Shown: positions 17,948-26,594 of the stretch, in pieces | Position numbering within the stretch: position 1 is the stretch's first letter | Layout: each line of letters begins with the position of its first letter | DNA from: Lichenibacterium ramalinae | Lineage (GTDB): Bacteria; Pseudomonadota; Alphaproteobacteria; Rhizobiales; Beijerinckiaceae | Direction: 5' to 3' | Length of the DNA stretch: 64,000 nt | Assembly (NCBI RefSeq): GCF_004137085.1 | Contig: NZ_QYBC01000014.1 | Span: 62,001 to 126,000, forward strand | The notes under the pieces: generated by a model | Database searches by the model: none | Seen by the model: only the letters and a program-made list of their open reading frames with translations | What the model was told of the DNA's origin: nothing | Position numbers and translations under genes: made by a program

Positions 17948-20425
17948 ATGAAATTCACCCTCTCCTGGCTCAAGGACCACCTCGACACCGAGGCCGGCCT
18001 CGCCGAGATCGCCGATGCCCTGACCCGCGTCGGCCTCGAAGTCGAAGGCATCGAGGATCCGGCCGAGCGGTTCCGCGGCTTCACGGTGGCGCGCATCATC
18101 GAGGCCGGCCAGCACCCCAACGCCGACCGGCTGCGGGTCTGCTCGGTCGACACCGGCGCGGGCAGCCCTGTGCAGGTCGTGTGCGGCGCGCCCAACGCGC
18201 GCGCCGGGCTCGTCACGGTCTTCTCGGCGCCCGGCACCTACATCCCTGGCAAGGACATGACGATCGCGTCGGGCGTGATCCGCGGCGTCGCGTCGAACGG
18301 CATGCTGTGCTCGGCTTCCGAACTCGGCCTGTCGGACGAGCAGGACGGCATCATGGAACTGCCGGAGGATGCCCGGGTCGGCACGCCCTATGGCGCCTTC
18401 GCCGGCCTCGACGACCCGGTGATCGACGTGGCGCTGACGCCGAACCGCCCCGACGCCGCCGGTGTCCACGGCATCGCGCGCGACCTCGCCGCCGTCGGCC
18501 TCGGCCGACTCAAGGAGGCGCCGGTGCCGGAGATCCGGGGCGGCTTCGCCCAGCCCGTGCCGCTGCGGCGCGAGCTCGCCGAGGCCGACGAGGCGCTGTG
18601 CCCGGCCTTCGCCCTGCGCCTGGTGCGCGGCGTCAGGAACGGGCCCGCGCCCGAATGGATGCGCCGGCGTCTCGCCGCCATCGGCCTGCGCCCCATCAAC
18701 GCGCTGGTCGACATCACCAACTACATGACCTTCGACCGCGGGCGCCCGCTGCACGTCTTCGACGCCGCCAAGGTCGAGGGCGCCGTCGTGGTGCGCCGGG
18801 CCCGCGAGGGCGAGACCCTGGCGGCGCTGAACGGCCGCAGCTACGCGCTCGACGCCTCCATGGTGGTGATCGCCGACGACGCCGGCGTCGAATCCCTCGC
18901 CGGCATCATGGGCGGCGAGGCTTCGGGCTGCGACGAGGCCACCACCGACGTGCTGATCGAGAGCGCGCTCTGGGACCCCACGACCATCGCCCAGACGGGG
19001 CGCAAGCTCGGCCTGTCCAGCGACGCGCGCTACCGGTTCGAGCGCGGCGTCGACCCGGCCTTCACGGTCCCGGGGATCGATCTGGCGACCCGGCTGGTGC
19101 TCGACCTCTGCGGCGGCGAGGCGTCCGAACTGACGCTCGACGGCGCTGTGCCGAAGCCCGACCACCGCATAGACTTCCCGCTGAGCGAGGTCCACCGCCT
19201 GACGGGGCTCGACCTGCCGGTCTCCGACATGCAGCGCATCCTGGAGCGGCTCGGCTTCGACCTCGTCGGCCACCCCGACAATGCCGACTGGATCGTGGCG
19301 CGGGTGCCGTCCTGGCGGCCGGACGTGCACGGCAAGGCCGACCTCGTCGAGGAGATCCTCCGCATCGCGGGGCTCGACCGCGTCGAATCCCAGCCCCTGC
19401 CGCGAGAGCCCGGCGTGCCGCGCCCAGTGCTGACGCTGCTGCAGAGGCGGACGCGCCTCGCCAAGCGCGTGCTCGCCGGCGAAGGCCTGCTCGAAGCCGT
19501 GACCTGGAGCTTCGTGTCCGACGAACAGGCGCGGCTCTTCGGCGGTGGCGCGCCCGAACTGCAGCTCGCCAACCCGATCGCCGCCGACCTGTCCACCATG
19601 CGGCCGAGCCTCCTGCCGGGTCTCCTGGCGGGCGCCGGGCGCAATGCGGCGCGCGGGGCTGGCGACGTGGCGCTGTTCGAGGTCGGCCAGGTGTTCCTGG
19701 GGGACGGCGAGGGCGACCAGCGGATCGCCGCGGCCGGCCTTCGCCGCGGCACCGCCAGGGCGGCCGGGGCCGGGCGCCACTGGTCCGGCCCGGCCGAGGC
19801 GGCCGGTCTCTACGATGCCAAGGCCGATGCCGTGGCGCTGATCGCGGCGCTCGGCATCACGCCGGCCGCCGTCCAGGTCGTGCCGGGCGGGCCGGACTGG
19901 CTCCACCCCGGCCGCTCGCTGACCTTCCGCATGGGCCCGAAGACCACGATCGGCTTCTGCGGCGAGGTCCATCCCGAGGTGCTGCGCCGGCTCGACGTCG
20001 CCGGCCCCGTCGCGTGTTTCGAGATCGTCCTCGACGCGCTGCCGGCCCCGAAGGCGCGGCCCACCAAGGCGCGGCCGAAGCTGGTCCTCTCCGACCTGCA
20101 GCCGGTCGAGCGCGACTTCGCCTTCCTGGTCGACCGCAAGGTGCCGGCCGGCGACCTCGTGGGCGCCGCCCAGGGGGCCGACCGGGCCCTCGTGGCGGGC
20201 GTGTCGGTCTTCGACGTCTACGACGGCAAGGGCGTGCCCGAGGGACAGAAGTCGGTCGGCCTCGCCGTCACGCTGCAGCCGCGCGACAAGACCCTGGCCG
20301 AGGCCGACCTCGAGGCGGTGAGCGCGAAGATCGTGGAAGCGGTGGCGAAGAAGGTCGGCGGGGTTCTACGATCCGATTCGCCCTCGTCCGCCACGATCTC
20401 GACGGCGCCTCCGGCAACGAGGTGA
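17948..20425 (+). CDS. pheT: Phenylalanyl-tRNA synthetase beta subunit, altered C-terminal tail
   Basis: Editing and tRNA-binding subunit of PheRS. 825 residues. Order: N-terminal EMAP-type tRNA-binding domain (FTVARIIEAGQHPNADRLRV within about 45-150), B3/B4 editing domain, B5 (two copies of the HRLTG-like fold region) and a C-terminal ferredoxin-like anticodon-binding domain (DLQPVERDFAFLVD; VGLAVTLQPRDKTL). The family usually ends just after a GGxLR-like motif; here GGVLR is followed by SDSPSSATISTAPPATR, a Ser/Thr/Pro-rich tail. The natural stop seems to have been lost where foreign DNA with an antitoxin-Doc pair joined. The enzyme should still work since the fold is complete. Confidence 0.95.
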   Translation: MKFTLSWLKDHLDTEAGLAEIADALTRVGLEVEGIEDPAERFRGFTVARIIEAGQHPNADRLRVCSVDTGAGSPVQVVCGAPNARAGLVTVFSAPGTYIPGKDMTIASGVIRGVASNGMLCSASELGLSDEQDGIMELPEDARVGTPYGAFAGLDDPVIDVALTPNRPDAAGVHGIARDLAAVGLGRLKEAPVPEIRGGFAQPVPLRRELAEADEALCPAFALRLVRGVRNGPAPEWMRRRLAAIGLRPINALVDITNYMTFDRGRPLHVFDAAKVEGAVVVRRAREGETLAALNGRSYALDASMVVIADDAGVESLAGIMGGEASGCDEATTDVLIESALWDPTTIAQTGRKLGLSSDARYRFERGVDPAFTVPGIDLATRLVLDLCGGEASELTLDGAVPKPDHRIDFPLSEVHRLTGLDLPVSDMQRILERLGFDLVGHPDNADWIVARVPSWRPDVHGKADLVEEILRIAGLDRVESQPLPREPGVPRPVLTLLQRRTRLAKRVLAGEGLLEAVTWSFVSDEQARLFGGGAPELQLANPIAADLSTMRPSLLPGLLAGAGRNAARGAGDVALFEVGQVFLGDGEGDQRIAAAGLRRGTARAAGAGRHWSGPAEAAGLYDAKADAVALIAALGITPAAVQVVPGGPDWLHPGRSLTFRMGPKTTIGFCGEVHPEVLRRLDVAGPVACFEIVLDALPAPKARPTKARPKLVLSDLQPVERDFAFLVDRKVPAGDLVGAAQGADRALVAGVSVFDVYDGKGVPEGQKSVGLAVTLQPRDKTLAEADLEAVSAKIVEAVAKKVGGVLRSDSPSSATISTAPPATR

Positions 20426-20457
20426 TTTGCGGTCGGGACGATCGAGCCCATGTTACA

Positions 20458-20473
20458 GTTGGAACTAGTCAAC
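20458..20473. promoter_or_regulatory. Candidate operator of the antitoxin-Doc pair
   Basis: An imperfect palindrome GTTGGAACTAGTCAAC with an ACTAGT core, 19 bp before the antitoxin start and in a locally AT-richer stretch. Phd-Doc-type modules usually repress themselves through such a site; this one is inferred from position only. Confidence 0.35.
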
Positions 20474-20491
20474 AGCTGAAGGTAGATCTTG

Positions 20492-20689
20492 ATGGACAGG
20501 GGGAGAGGGCACGGCACGGACCTGACAGAGTCTCTGACTCCTACAGATCATCCCGGCGAAGCGGTCGCCTGTGTGGCGACGGTCGAGCCTGGCGGCGAGA
20601 CCAAAGACGTCGATTACGAGCGCGCCATGGCCGTGTGCCTCGATGTCATGCGCGACCATCGCTCGGTTCTCGCCGCCTTGGCGAAGTGA
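20492..20689 (+). CDS. Probable antitoxin of the Doc toxin
   Basis: 65 residues. ATG at 20492 follows AAGGTAG; a TTG one codon earlier is possible. No family motif is obvious: the first half is polar, and the C-terminal YERAMAVCLDVMRDHRSVLAALAK looks like an amphipathic helix of the sort that plugs a Fic/Doc active site. The stop overlaps the doc GTG start by 4 bp. Identity as antitoxin rests on size, order and coupling to doc. Confidence 0.65.
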   Translation: MDRGRGHGTDLTESLTPTDHPGEAVACVATVEPGGETKDVDYERAMAVCLDVMRDHRSVLAALAK

Positions 20690-21081
20690 GATCAGGCGAA
20701 TCGGTCTGGCTCCCGAAGCGTGCCGTGCTGGACATGCACGCTCGGCTCCTCGCCGAGCATGGCGGTCCGCCCGGGATTCGCGACGAGGGCGCCCTAGACA
20801 GCGCACTCGCCCGGCCGTTGAATATCGCTGCATATGGCCGGCCCGACCTTGCCGATCTCGCAGCCGCATATGGCTTCGGTCTGGCGTGCAATCACGCTTT
20901 CGTCGACGGCAACAAGCGGATCTCCTTCGTCGCCTGCGTCACCTTCCTGCGATTGAACGGTTCGGATATCCCGATCGATGACATCGGCAACGTCGAAACC
21001 TGGATAGCCCTGGCTTCAGGGGCGCTGTCCGAGCCCGGGCTCGCGGCATGGCTCCGGTCCCGCATGCATTCGATCGACTGA
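20686..21081 (+). CDS. doc: Doc-family toxin (death on curing, Fic fold)
   Basis: 131 residues, the usual Doc length. The Fic/Doc catalytic motif is intact: HAFVDGNKR (H-x-F-x-D-G-N-K-R). The N-terminal VWLPKRAVLDMHARLLAEHGG and the helix GLACNHAF are typical. Doc proteins phosphorylate elongation factor Tu and stop translation until the antitoxin binds. The start is GTG at 20686, overlapping the antitoxin stop (GTGA). The pair lies directly behind the altered end of pheT and before a MITE-like element. Confidence 0.92.
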   Translation: MRSGESVWLPKRAVLDMHARLLAEHGGPPGIRDEGALDSALARPLNIAAYGRPDLADLAAAYGFGLACNHAFVDGNKRISFVACVTFLRLNGSDIPIDDIGNVETWIALASGALSEPGLAAWLRSRMHSID

Positions 21082-21111
21082 CCTATCCCGCCCTGGCGTT
21101 CGGCGCCCGGC

Positions 21112-21221
21112 GGCTCTAGCCTGTGTCAGGCTGCTGTTGAAATACGCCACCTTTGAACCGCGAGCCTGTTCACTGGCTTGAGTCGAAGCTCCGCTTCAAC
21201 ACCAGCCTGACAGGCTCTAGC
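21112..21221. mobile_element. MITE-like element with terminal inverted and flanking direct repeats
   Basis: TGTCAGGCTGCTGTTGAA at 21124-21141 is matched, inverted and with one mismatch, by TTCAACACCAGCCTGACA at 21195-21212. The 9-mer GGCTCTAGC lies on both sides (21112-21120 and 21213-21221) like a target-site duplication. The core is only about 90 bp and encodes nothing, so it would be a non-autonomous remnant of an insertion sequence. It sits between doc and gcdH. Confidence 0.6.
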
Positions 21222-21265
21222 TTCCGAAGCAGAGCGACTGCACAGCCCGGCTCGGGAGACACGCC

Positions 21266-22474
21266 ATGAACGCCCACGATCGAGTCCTGCCGAAGGCGCC
21301 GCCGTTCCAGTGGGACGACCCCTTCCTCCTCGACGAGCAGCTGACCGACGAGGAGCGCATGATCCGCGACACGGCGCGGGACTACGCCCAGGACAGGCTG
21401 CAGACCCGCATCCTCGCGGCCTATCGCGACGAGACCGTCGAGCCCGAGATCTTCGCCGAGATGGGCGCGCTGGGCCTGCTCGGCGTGACGCTGCCGGACG
21501 ACTACGGCTGCGCCGGCGCGTCCTACGTGGCCTACGGGCTCGTGGCACGGGAGGTGGAGCGGGTGGATTCAGGCTATCGCTCCATGATGAGCGTGCAGTC
21601 CTCGCTCGTCATGTACCCGATCTTCGCCTACGGCAGCGAGGAGCAGCGCCGTCGCTACCTGCCGAAGCTCGCGTCCGGTGCCTGGATCGGCTGCTTCGGC
21701 CTGACCGAGCCCGATGCCGGCTCGGACCCGGCCGGCATGCGCACCCGCGCCCGCAAGGTCGACGGCGGCTACGTGCTTTCGGGCGCCAAGACATGGATCT
21801 CCAACGCCCCCATCGCCGACATCTTCGTGGTCTGGGCCAAGTCGGACGCGCATGAGGGCGCCATCCGGGGTTTCGTTCTGGAGAAGGGAGCCAAGGGCCT
21901 GTCGGCCCCGCGCATCGGCGACAAGCTGTCCCTCCGCGCCTCCGTGACGGGGCAGATCGTGCTCGAAGACGTCGAAGTGTCCGACGACGCCCTGCTGCCG
22001 GGCGTGTCGGGCCTCAAGGGGCCCTTCGGCTGCCTCAACCGGGCACGCTACGGCATTTCCTGGGGCGTGATGGGCGCCGCGGAGGATTGCTGGCACCGGG
22101 CCCGCAGCTACACGCTGGAGCGCCACCAGTTCAACCGTCCCCTCGCCGCCACCCAGCTGATCCAGAAGAAGCTCGCCGACATGCAGACCGAGATCACGCT
22201 CGGCCTCCAGGCGTCCCTGCGCGTCGGGCGCCTCATGGACGAGGGCCGCATGGCGCCCGAGATGATCTCGCTCATCAAGCGCAACAACTGCGGCAAGGCG
22301 CTCGACATCGCGCGGGTGGCGCGCGACATGCACGGCGGCAACGGCATCACGGCCGAATACCACGTGATGCGCCACAGCCAGAACCTCGAGACCGTGAACA
22401 CCTACGAGGGGACGCACGACGTCCACGCGCTGATCCTCGGCCGCGCCATCACGGGGCTGCAAGCCTTCGGGTAA
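21266..22474 (+). CDS. gcdH: Glutaryl-CoA dehydrogenase (acyl-CoA dehydrogenase family)
   Basis: An FAD enzyme that oxidises and decarboxylates glutaryl-CoA to crotonyl-CoA in lysine, tryptophan and aromatic degradation. 402 residues. [15 protein letters not shown], the [21 protein letters not shown] block (split: [22 protein letters not shown]), MHGGNGI and [20 protein letters not shown] are diagnostic; E381 in YEGTHD is the catalytic base. GGGAG precedes the start. It converges with a short-chain dehydrogenase on the other strand. Confidence 0.94.
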   Translation: MNAHDRVLPKAPPFQWDDPFLLDEQLTDEERMIRDTARDYAQDRLQTRILAAYRDETVEPEIFAEMGALGLLGVTLPDDYGCAGASYVAYGLVAREVERVDSGYRSMMSVQSSLVMYPIFAYGSEEQRRRYLPKLASGAWIGCFGLTEPDAGSDPAGMRTRARKVDGGYVLSGAKTWISNAPIADIFVVWAKSDAHEGAIRGFVLEKGAKGLSAPRIGDKLSLRASVTGQIVLEDVEVSDDALLPGVSGLKGPFGCLNRARYGISWGVMGAAEDCWHRARSYTLERHQFNRPLAATQLIQKKLADMQTEITLGLQASLRVGRLMDEGRMAPEMISLIKRNNCGKALDIARVARDMHGGNGITAEYHVMRHSQNLETVNTYEGTHDVHALILGRAITGLQAFG

Positions 22475-22528
22475 TGCCTTCGGGTGAGGGCTGCCGGCGC
22501 CCGGGGGTCCCCAGCGCTGGCCGTCCGC

Positions 22529-23353
22529 TCAGCTCGACCCCGGGCTCCACCCGGCCGCCTCGGAGGCGGCTTCCGCGGCGTCGGACGGGTCGATGTCGGA
22601 GCGCCATCGCTTGGCATCGATCCGCCGGCCGGTGAAGCCGCCCGACGCGTCGGACGCCAGCCACAGCAGCGGCGGGACCATGATGGCGGGGCGCAGCATG
22701 GCGGCGCGCGCTTCCGGGCCCACGGACGGCGGGATCAGCCCGGTCTCGGTGGCGCCCCCGGGCAGCAGCGCGTTGACGGTCACGCCGGTGCCGGCCAGGT
22801 CCTGCGCCCAGATGATCGTCTCGGATTCGAGCGCGGCCTTGCTCGGCCCATAGGGTGAGAAGCCGCTGCGCCGCATCGTCTCGTGGTTCATCGACACGTT
22901 GACGACCCGGCCGCGGCCCGAGGCGATCAGGGCCGGCGCGCAGGCTCGCGCCATCAGGAAGGGGCCGTTGACGTTGGTGTCGACGATGTCGCGCCAGACC
23001 TCCGGCGCGACCTCCCAGAAGCGCGTCGGCACGGTGAGGAAGGCGTCGCTGACGAGCCTCATGCCGCGACCGGCGTTGTTGACCAGGATGTCGAGGCGCC
23101 CGAAGCGGGCGAGCGTGGCCTCTACGGCTGCGGCGCAATCGTCCGGCTTCGTCACGTCGGCCCTGACCGGCACGATCGTCCCGCCCGAGCCCTCGGCGGC
23201 GACGGCTGCGACCTCGTCGAGGCTTCGCGCGGCTGTGGCGACCACGTGGACCCCCACGGCTGCCAGGCCCAGCGTCATGGCTCTGCCCAGGCCTCGCCCA
23301 CCGCCCGTGACAATGGCGACGCGCCCGGCGAGGGCGTGATGGGAGGAATGCAT
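22529..23353 (-). CDS. Short-chain dehydrogenase/reductase
   Basis: A classical SDR of 274 residues. The cofactor motif TGGGRGLG lies near residue 17, NNAG follows, then the catalytic Ser (NVSMNHE) and the YxxxK pair in SPYGPSKAALE. A C-terminal LPGGATETGLIPP block is typical of FabG-like oxidoreductases. The substrate cannot be read from sequence. It is isolated, convergent with gcdH. Confidence 0.9.
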   Translation of the reverse strand: MHSSHHALAGRVAIVTGGGRGLGRAMTLGLAAVGVHVVATAARSLDEVAAVAAEGSGGTIVPVRADVTKPDDCAAAVEATLARFGRLDILVNNAGRGMRLVSDAFLTVPTRFWEVAPEVWRDIVDTNVNGPFLMARACAPALIASGRGRVVNVSMNHETMRRSGFSPYGPSKAALESETIIWAQDLAGTGVTVNALLPGGATETGLIPPSVGPEARAAMLRPAIMVPPLLWLASDASGGFTGRRIDAKRWRSDIDPSDAAEAASEAAGWSPGSS

Positions 23354-23529
23354 GGCGTCGAAGTCCCCCGACGGCGCTCGCCCGCGCCCCGCCGATCGCG
23401 TGGGGGCGGCTCCGTTCTGTGCTGAAGGCTCGCGCGTCGCGGAGCCTGGCGGGGCGGAACCGAGACCCGTTCAGGGTCTCGGGCCGTCCGAGCCCGGGCG
23501 CCTCGCCCGGCCTGCGGCCCGCGCCGATG

Positions 23530-23556
23530 GCGTCGCCGACACTGTGCCGGCGACGC
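23530..23556 (-). terminator. Hairpin after the small exported protein gene
   Basis: GCGTCGCCG at 23530-23538 pairs with CGGCGACGC at 23548-23556, 14 bp after the stop of the 71-aa gene. A second perfect 9-bp hairpin (CCGAGACCC/GGGTCTCGG, 23460-23482) follows. Neither has a clear U-tract. The rest of the 217-bp gap up to the SDR start shows nothing else. Confidence 0.4.
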
Positions 23557-23570
23557 CCCCGTATCGGACG

Positions 23571-23786
23571 TCAGTAGGCCCGGTGATAGACGCGGTGCGT
23601 GCGGCGATACCGCGACGCGTAATGGCCGGCCGCGCAGCCCGCGGCAGCCCCGGCGAGACCGTGATGGGCGAAGTGGCCCGCGATGCCGCCGACGATCGCG
23701 CCGGTGACGCAGCCGGCCTGGGCCTCCGAGACCGAAACGGATCCGAGCAGCGTGACGGCCGTCGCCGCGATGATGAGCTTGCGCAT
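23571..23786 (-). CDS. Small exported Gly/Ala/His-rich protein
   Basis: 71 residues. A Sec signal peptide (MRKLIIAATAVTLLGSVSVSEAQA, in parts: MRKLIIAATAVTLLG then SVSVSEAQA) precedes a glycine-zipper-like segment (GAIVGGIAGHFAHHG, GAAAGCAAGHYA) and a basic Tyr-rich end (SRYRRTHRVYHRAY). Such proteins are common in Hyphomicrobiales and may associate with the outer membrane, but no function is known to me. Start with GAAGAAGGA upstream. Confidence 0.7.
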   Translation of the reverse strand: MRKLIIAATAVTLLGSVSVSEAQAGCVTGAIVGGIAGHFAHHGLAGAAAGCAAGHYASRYRRTHRVYHRAY

Positions 23787-23902
23787 GGTGAGTCCTTCTT
23801 CGGGTTTACGTCCCGGAGGCCGAACGCCCGAATGGCGGATCCGTTCGCCGCGTGGGGCAAAAATGTGGCCGAAACTCCCGGGCCGGCGCGGCATGTCGCG
23901 AC

Positions 23903-23913
23903 TTGTCTGACAA
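23903..23913. promoter_or_regulatory. Palindromic operator candidate upstream of the sugar-acid dehydratase
   Basis: TTGTCTGACAA, a perfect palindrome about a central T, 40 bp before the dehydratase start. Its form resembles operators of GntR/FadR-type repressors that sense sugar acids or carboxylates. No regulator gene is adjacent. Confidence 0.45.
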
Positions 23914-23953
23914 ACCGGGCAGGCTTAGAAGAGATCAAATCCTGGAGGAAGCC

Positions 23954-25765
23954 ATGAGCGGTACGGTGAACGGGGCGGTCGGCTCGCGCAAATTGCGATC
24001 GCAGCTGTGGTTCGACAACCCTGAGAATCCCGGCATGACGGCGCTCTACATCGAGCGCTACCTCAACTTCGGGCTCACGCCCGGCGAGTTGCGCTCGGGC
24101 AAGCCGATCATCGGCATCGCCCAGACCGGCAACGACCTGAGCCCCTGCAACCGTCACCATCTCGAACTCGCCAAGCGCGTGCGCGACGGCATCCTGGCGA
24201 TGGGCGGCGTGCCGATGGAGTTCCCGGTCCATCCCATCCAGGAGACCGGCAAGCGGCCCACCGCGGCCCTCGACCGCAACCTCGCCTATCTCGGCCTCGT
24301 CGAGACGCTCTACGGCTACCCGCTCGACGGCGTCGTGCTGACGACGGGCTGCGACAAGACCACGCCGGCCTGCATCATGGCGGCCGCGACGGTCAACATC
24401 CCCGCCATCGTGCTCTGCGGCGGGCCGATGCTCAATGGTTGGCACAACGGCGAGCGCACGGGCTCCGGCACCATCGTGTGGAAGAGCCGCGAGGAGATGG
24501 CGGCCGGGCACATCGACTACGAGGAGTTCATGGAGATCGTGACCTCGTCGGCGCCCTCCGTGGGCCATTGCAACACGATGGGCACGGCTTCCACCATGAA
24601 CGCCCTGGCGGAAGCCCTCGGCATGACGCTGCCGGGCTGCGCCGCCATCCCGGCGCCCTACCGCGAGCGCGGGCAGATCGCCTACGAGACCGGCCGCCGC
24701 GCCGTCGAGATGGTGTGGGAGGACCTGAAGCCCTCCGACATCATCACCCGCCAGGCGATCGAGAACGCCATCGTGGTCAATTCGGCCATCGGCGGGTCGA
24801 CCAACGCCACGATCCACATCAATGCCATCGCGCGCCACGCCGGCGTGCCGATCGACATGAGCGACTGGGAAACGCTGGGCCACAAGGTGCCGCTGCTGGT
24901 CAACATGCAGCCGGCCGGCAAGTATCTCGGCGAGGAGTTCCATCGCGCTGGCGGCGTGCCGGCCGTGATCTACGAGCTGAAGAAGCGCGGCCTCGTGCAC
25001 GAGGACGCCATCACCGCCAACGGCAAGCCCTTCGGCGCCAACAACGACAAGATCGCCTCGCGCGACCACGACGTCATCACGCCCATCGAGACGCCGCTGC
25101 GCGAAGACGCGGGCTTCATCGTGCTGCGCGGCAACCTGTTCGACAATGCCGTGATGAAGACCAGCGTCATCTCGCAGGAGTTCGCCGACCGCTACCTGTC
25201 GGATGCGTCCGACCCGGGCGCCTTCGAGGGACGGGCCATCGTGTTCGAGGGGCCCGAGGACTACCACCACCGCATCGACGACCCCGCCCTCGAGATCGAC
25301 GAGCACTGCCTGCTGTTCATCCGCGGCACGGGGCCGATCGGCTATCCCGGCGGCGCCGAGGTCGTCAACATGCAGCCCCCCGCCGCCCTCATCAAGCGCG
25401 GCATCCATGCGCTGCCCTGCATCGGTGACGGCCGGCAGTCGGGAACCTCGGCCTCGCCCTCGATCCTCAACGCGTCGCCCGAGGCGGCGGCCGGCGGCGG
25501 CCTCGCCATCCTGCGCACCGGCGACCGGGTGCGGATCGACCTCAACAAGCGCAGCGCCAACATGCTGCTGTCCGACGAGGAGCTGAACGCCCGCCGCGCC
25601 GCCCTGCAGGGCCAGGGCGGGTTCCAGTATGCCGGCAACCAGACGCCCTGGCAGGAAATCCAGCGCGCCATGGTCGACCAGTTCGACGAGGGCATGGTGC
25701 TGAAGCCGGCGGTGAAGTACCAGCGCGTCGCCCAGAGCATGGGCGTGCCGCGCGACAACCACTGA
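23954..25765 (+). CDS. IlvD/Edd-family sugar-acid dehydratase (L-arabinonate type)
   Basis: 603 residues, an iron-sulfur dehydratase converting a sugar acid to its 2-keto-3-deoxy derivative. The sequence follows the L-arabinonate dehydratase of Rhizobium closely as I remember it ([11 protein letters not shown]; the end VPRDNH). Likely cluster cysteines are C65 (LSPCNRHH), C133 ([10 protein letters not shown]) and C206 (GHCNTMG), and the catalytic Ser lies in [10 protein letters not shown]. This subfamily is distinct from branched-chain IlvD. GGAGGA lies 5 bases before the ATG. Exact substrate (arabinonate, fuconate, xylonate) is open because no sugar genes are adjacent. Confidence 0.9.
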   Translation: MSGTVNGAVGSRKLRSQLWFDNPENPGMTALYIERYLNFGLTPGELRSGKPIIGIAQTGNDLSPCNRHHLELAKRVRDGILAMGGVPMEFPVHPIQETGKRPTAALDRNLAYLGLVETLYGYPLDGVVLTTGCDKTTPACIMAAATVNIPAIVLCGGPMLNGWHNGERTGSGTIVWKSREEMAAGHIDYEEFMEIVTSSAPSVGHCNTMGTASTMNALAEALGMTLPGCAAIPAPYRERGQIAYETGRRAVEMVWEDLKPSDIITRQAIENAIVVNSAIGGSTNATIHINAIARHAGVPIDMSDWETLGHKVPLLVNMQPAGKYLGEEFHRAGGVPAVIYELKKRGLVHEDAITANGKPFGANNDKIASRDHDVITPIETPLREDAGFIVLRGNLFDNAVMKTSVISQEFADRYLSDASDPGAFEGRAIVFEGPEDYHHRIDDPALEIDEHCLLFIRGTGPIGYPGGAEVVNMQPPAALIKRGIHALPCIGDGRQSGTSASPSILNASPEAAAGGGLAILRTGDRVRIDLNKRSANMLLSDEELNARRAALQGQGGFQYAGNQTPWQEIQRAMVDQFDEGMVLKPAVKYQRVAQSMGVPRDNH

Positions 25766-25829
25766 CGCGCGACCGAGCCCGACGGTCCGCCCCGCAGTCC
25801 GGCGGCGGCCCGTCCCCCATTGCACGACG

Positions 25830-25860
25830 CGAAACGGCGGGGCTGGGCCCCGCCGTTTCG
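25830..25860 (+). terminator. Intrinsic terminator between the dehydratase and grpE
   Basis: CGAAACGGCGGGGC pairs with GCCCCGCCGTTTCG (14 bp, loop of 3) followed by TTTCTC. It lies between convergent genes and probably serves both. Confidence 0.8.
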
Positions 25861-25888
25861 TTTCTCGGCCACGGATTTCCGACGCGGC

Positions 25889-26509
25889 TCAGCCCTGGGT
25901 GACGGCGTCCGGCTTCGGGCCGCCGCGCGACACGCCGACCTTGGCGGGACGCAGCACGCGGTCGCCGATGACGTATCCGGTCTCGACCTGCTGGACGACC
26001 GTGCCGGTCGGCACGGATTCGTCGGGCATCTCGAACAGGGCCTCGTGGCGGTTGGGGTCGAAGCGCGACCCGACGGTCTCGACCGGCGACACCTTGAAGC
26101 GCGCCAAGCGCGAGAGCAGGTCGCGCTCGGTGAGTTCCACCCCCTGCAGGAAGGACTGGATGGCGGGTCCGGCCTCGGACTTGGCCTCGGCCGGCACGCT
26201 GGCCACGGCGCGCTGCAGGTTGTCGACGACCGCCACCATCTCGCGCGCGAAGGAGGTCACGCCGTAGCTCTTCGCATCCGCCACCTCGCGCTCGGTGCGG
26301 CGGCGGAGATTCTCCATCTCGGCCATGGTGCGGAGGATGCGGTCCTTCAGCGACGCGACTTCGGCCTGCAGGCTTTCCACGGCGGCGTCGGCTTCGGCGC
26401 GCGGGGCGGCCTCAGCGGTCGCCTCGGCGCGATGCGCCTCGCGCGGCATGTCCTCGGCCTCGGGTGCCGTCCCCTCGGGCGTGAAGGTGTCGGCGGGGTC
26501 GGTCATCAT
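25889..26509 (-). CDS. grpE: Nucleotide exchange factor GrpE
   Basis: Cochaperone that releases ADP from DnaK. 206 residues: an acidic Ala/Glu-rich N-terminus, a long coiled coil (LQAEVASLKDRILRTMAEMENLRRR, in parts EVASLKDRILRTMAEMEN and LRRRTEREV), and the C-terminal beta domain with FDPNRHEALFEMPDES and GYVIGDRVLRPAKVGVSRG. dnaK is not in the window. hrcA, often next to grpE, is absent; glnD lies upstream on the same strand across 85 bp. Confidence 0.95.
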   Translation of the reverse strand: MMTDPADTFTPEGTAPEAEDMPREAHRAEATAEAAPRAEADAAVESLQAEVASLKDRILRTMAEMENLRRRTEREVADAKSYGVTSFAREMVAVVDNLQRAVASVPAEAKSEAGPAIQSFLQGVELTERDLLSRLARFKVSPVETVGSRFDPNRHEALFEMPDESVPTGTVVQQVETGYVIGDRVLRPAKVGVSRGGPKPDAVTQG

Positions 26510-26594
26510 GCGGTCTCCAATGGAAAGGCCGGGGCGCGACGCCCCGGTGCGGAATCTCGGGTCGCGCCCGATATCGGGGCCGAACGGGCCAAAA

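Noticed and set aside
23954-25765. Dihydroxy-acid dehydratase of branched-chain synthesis (IlvD)
   Set aside because: The N- and C-terminal sequences follow the sugar-acid dehydratase subgroup, and no ilv genes are nearby.
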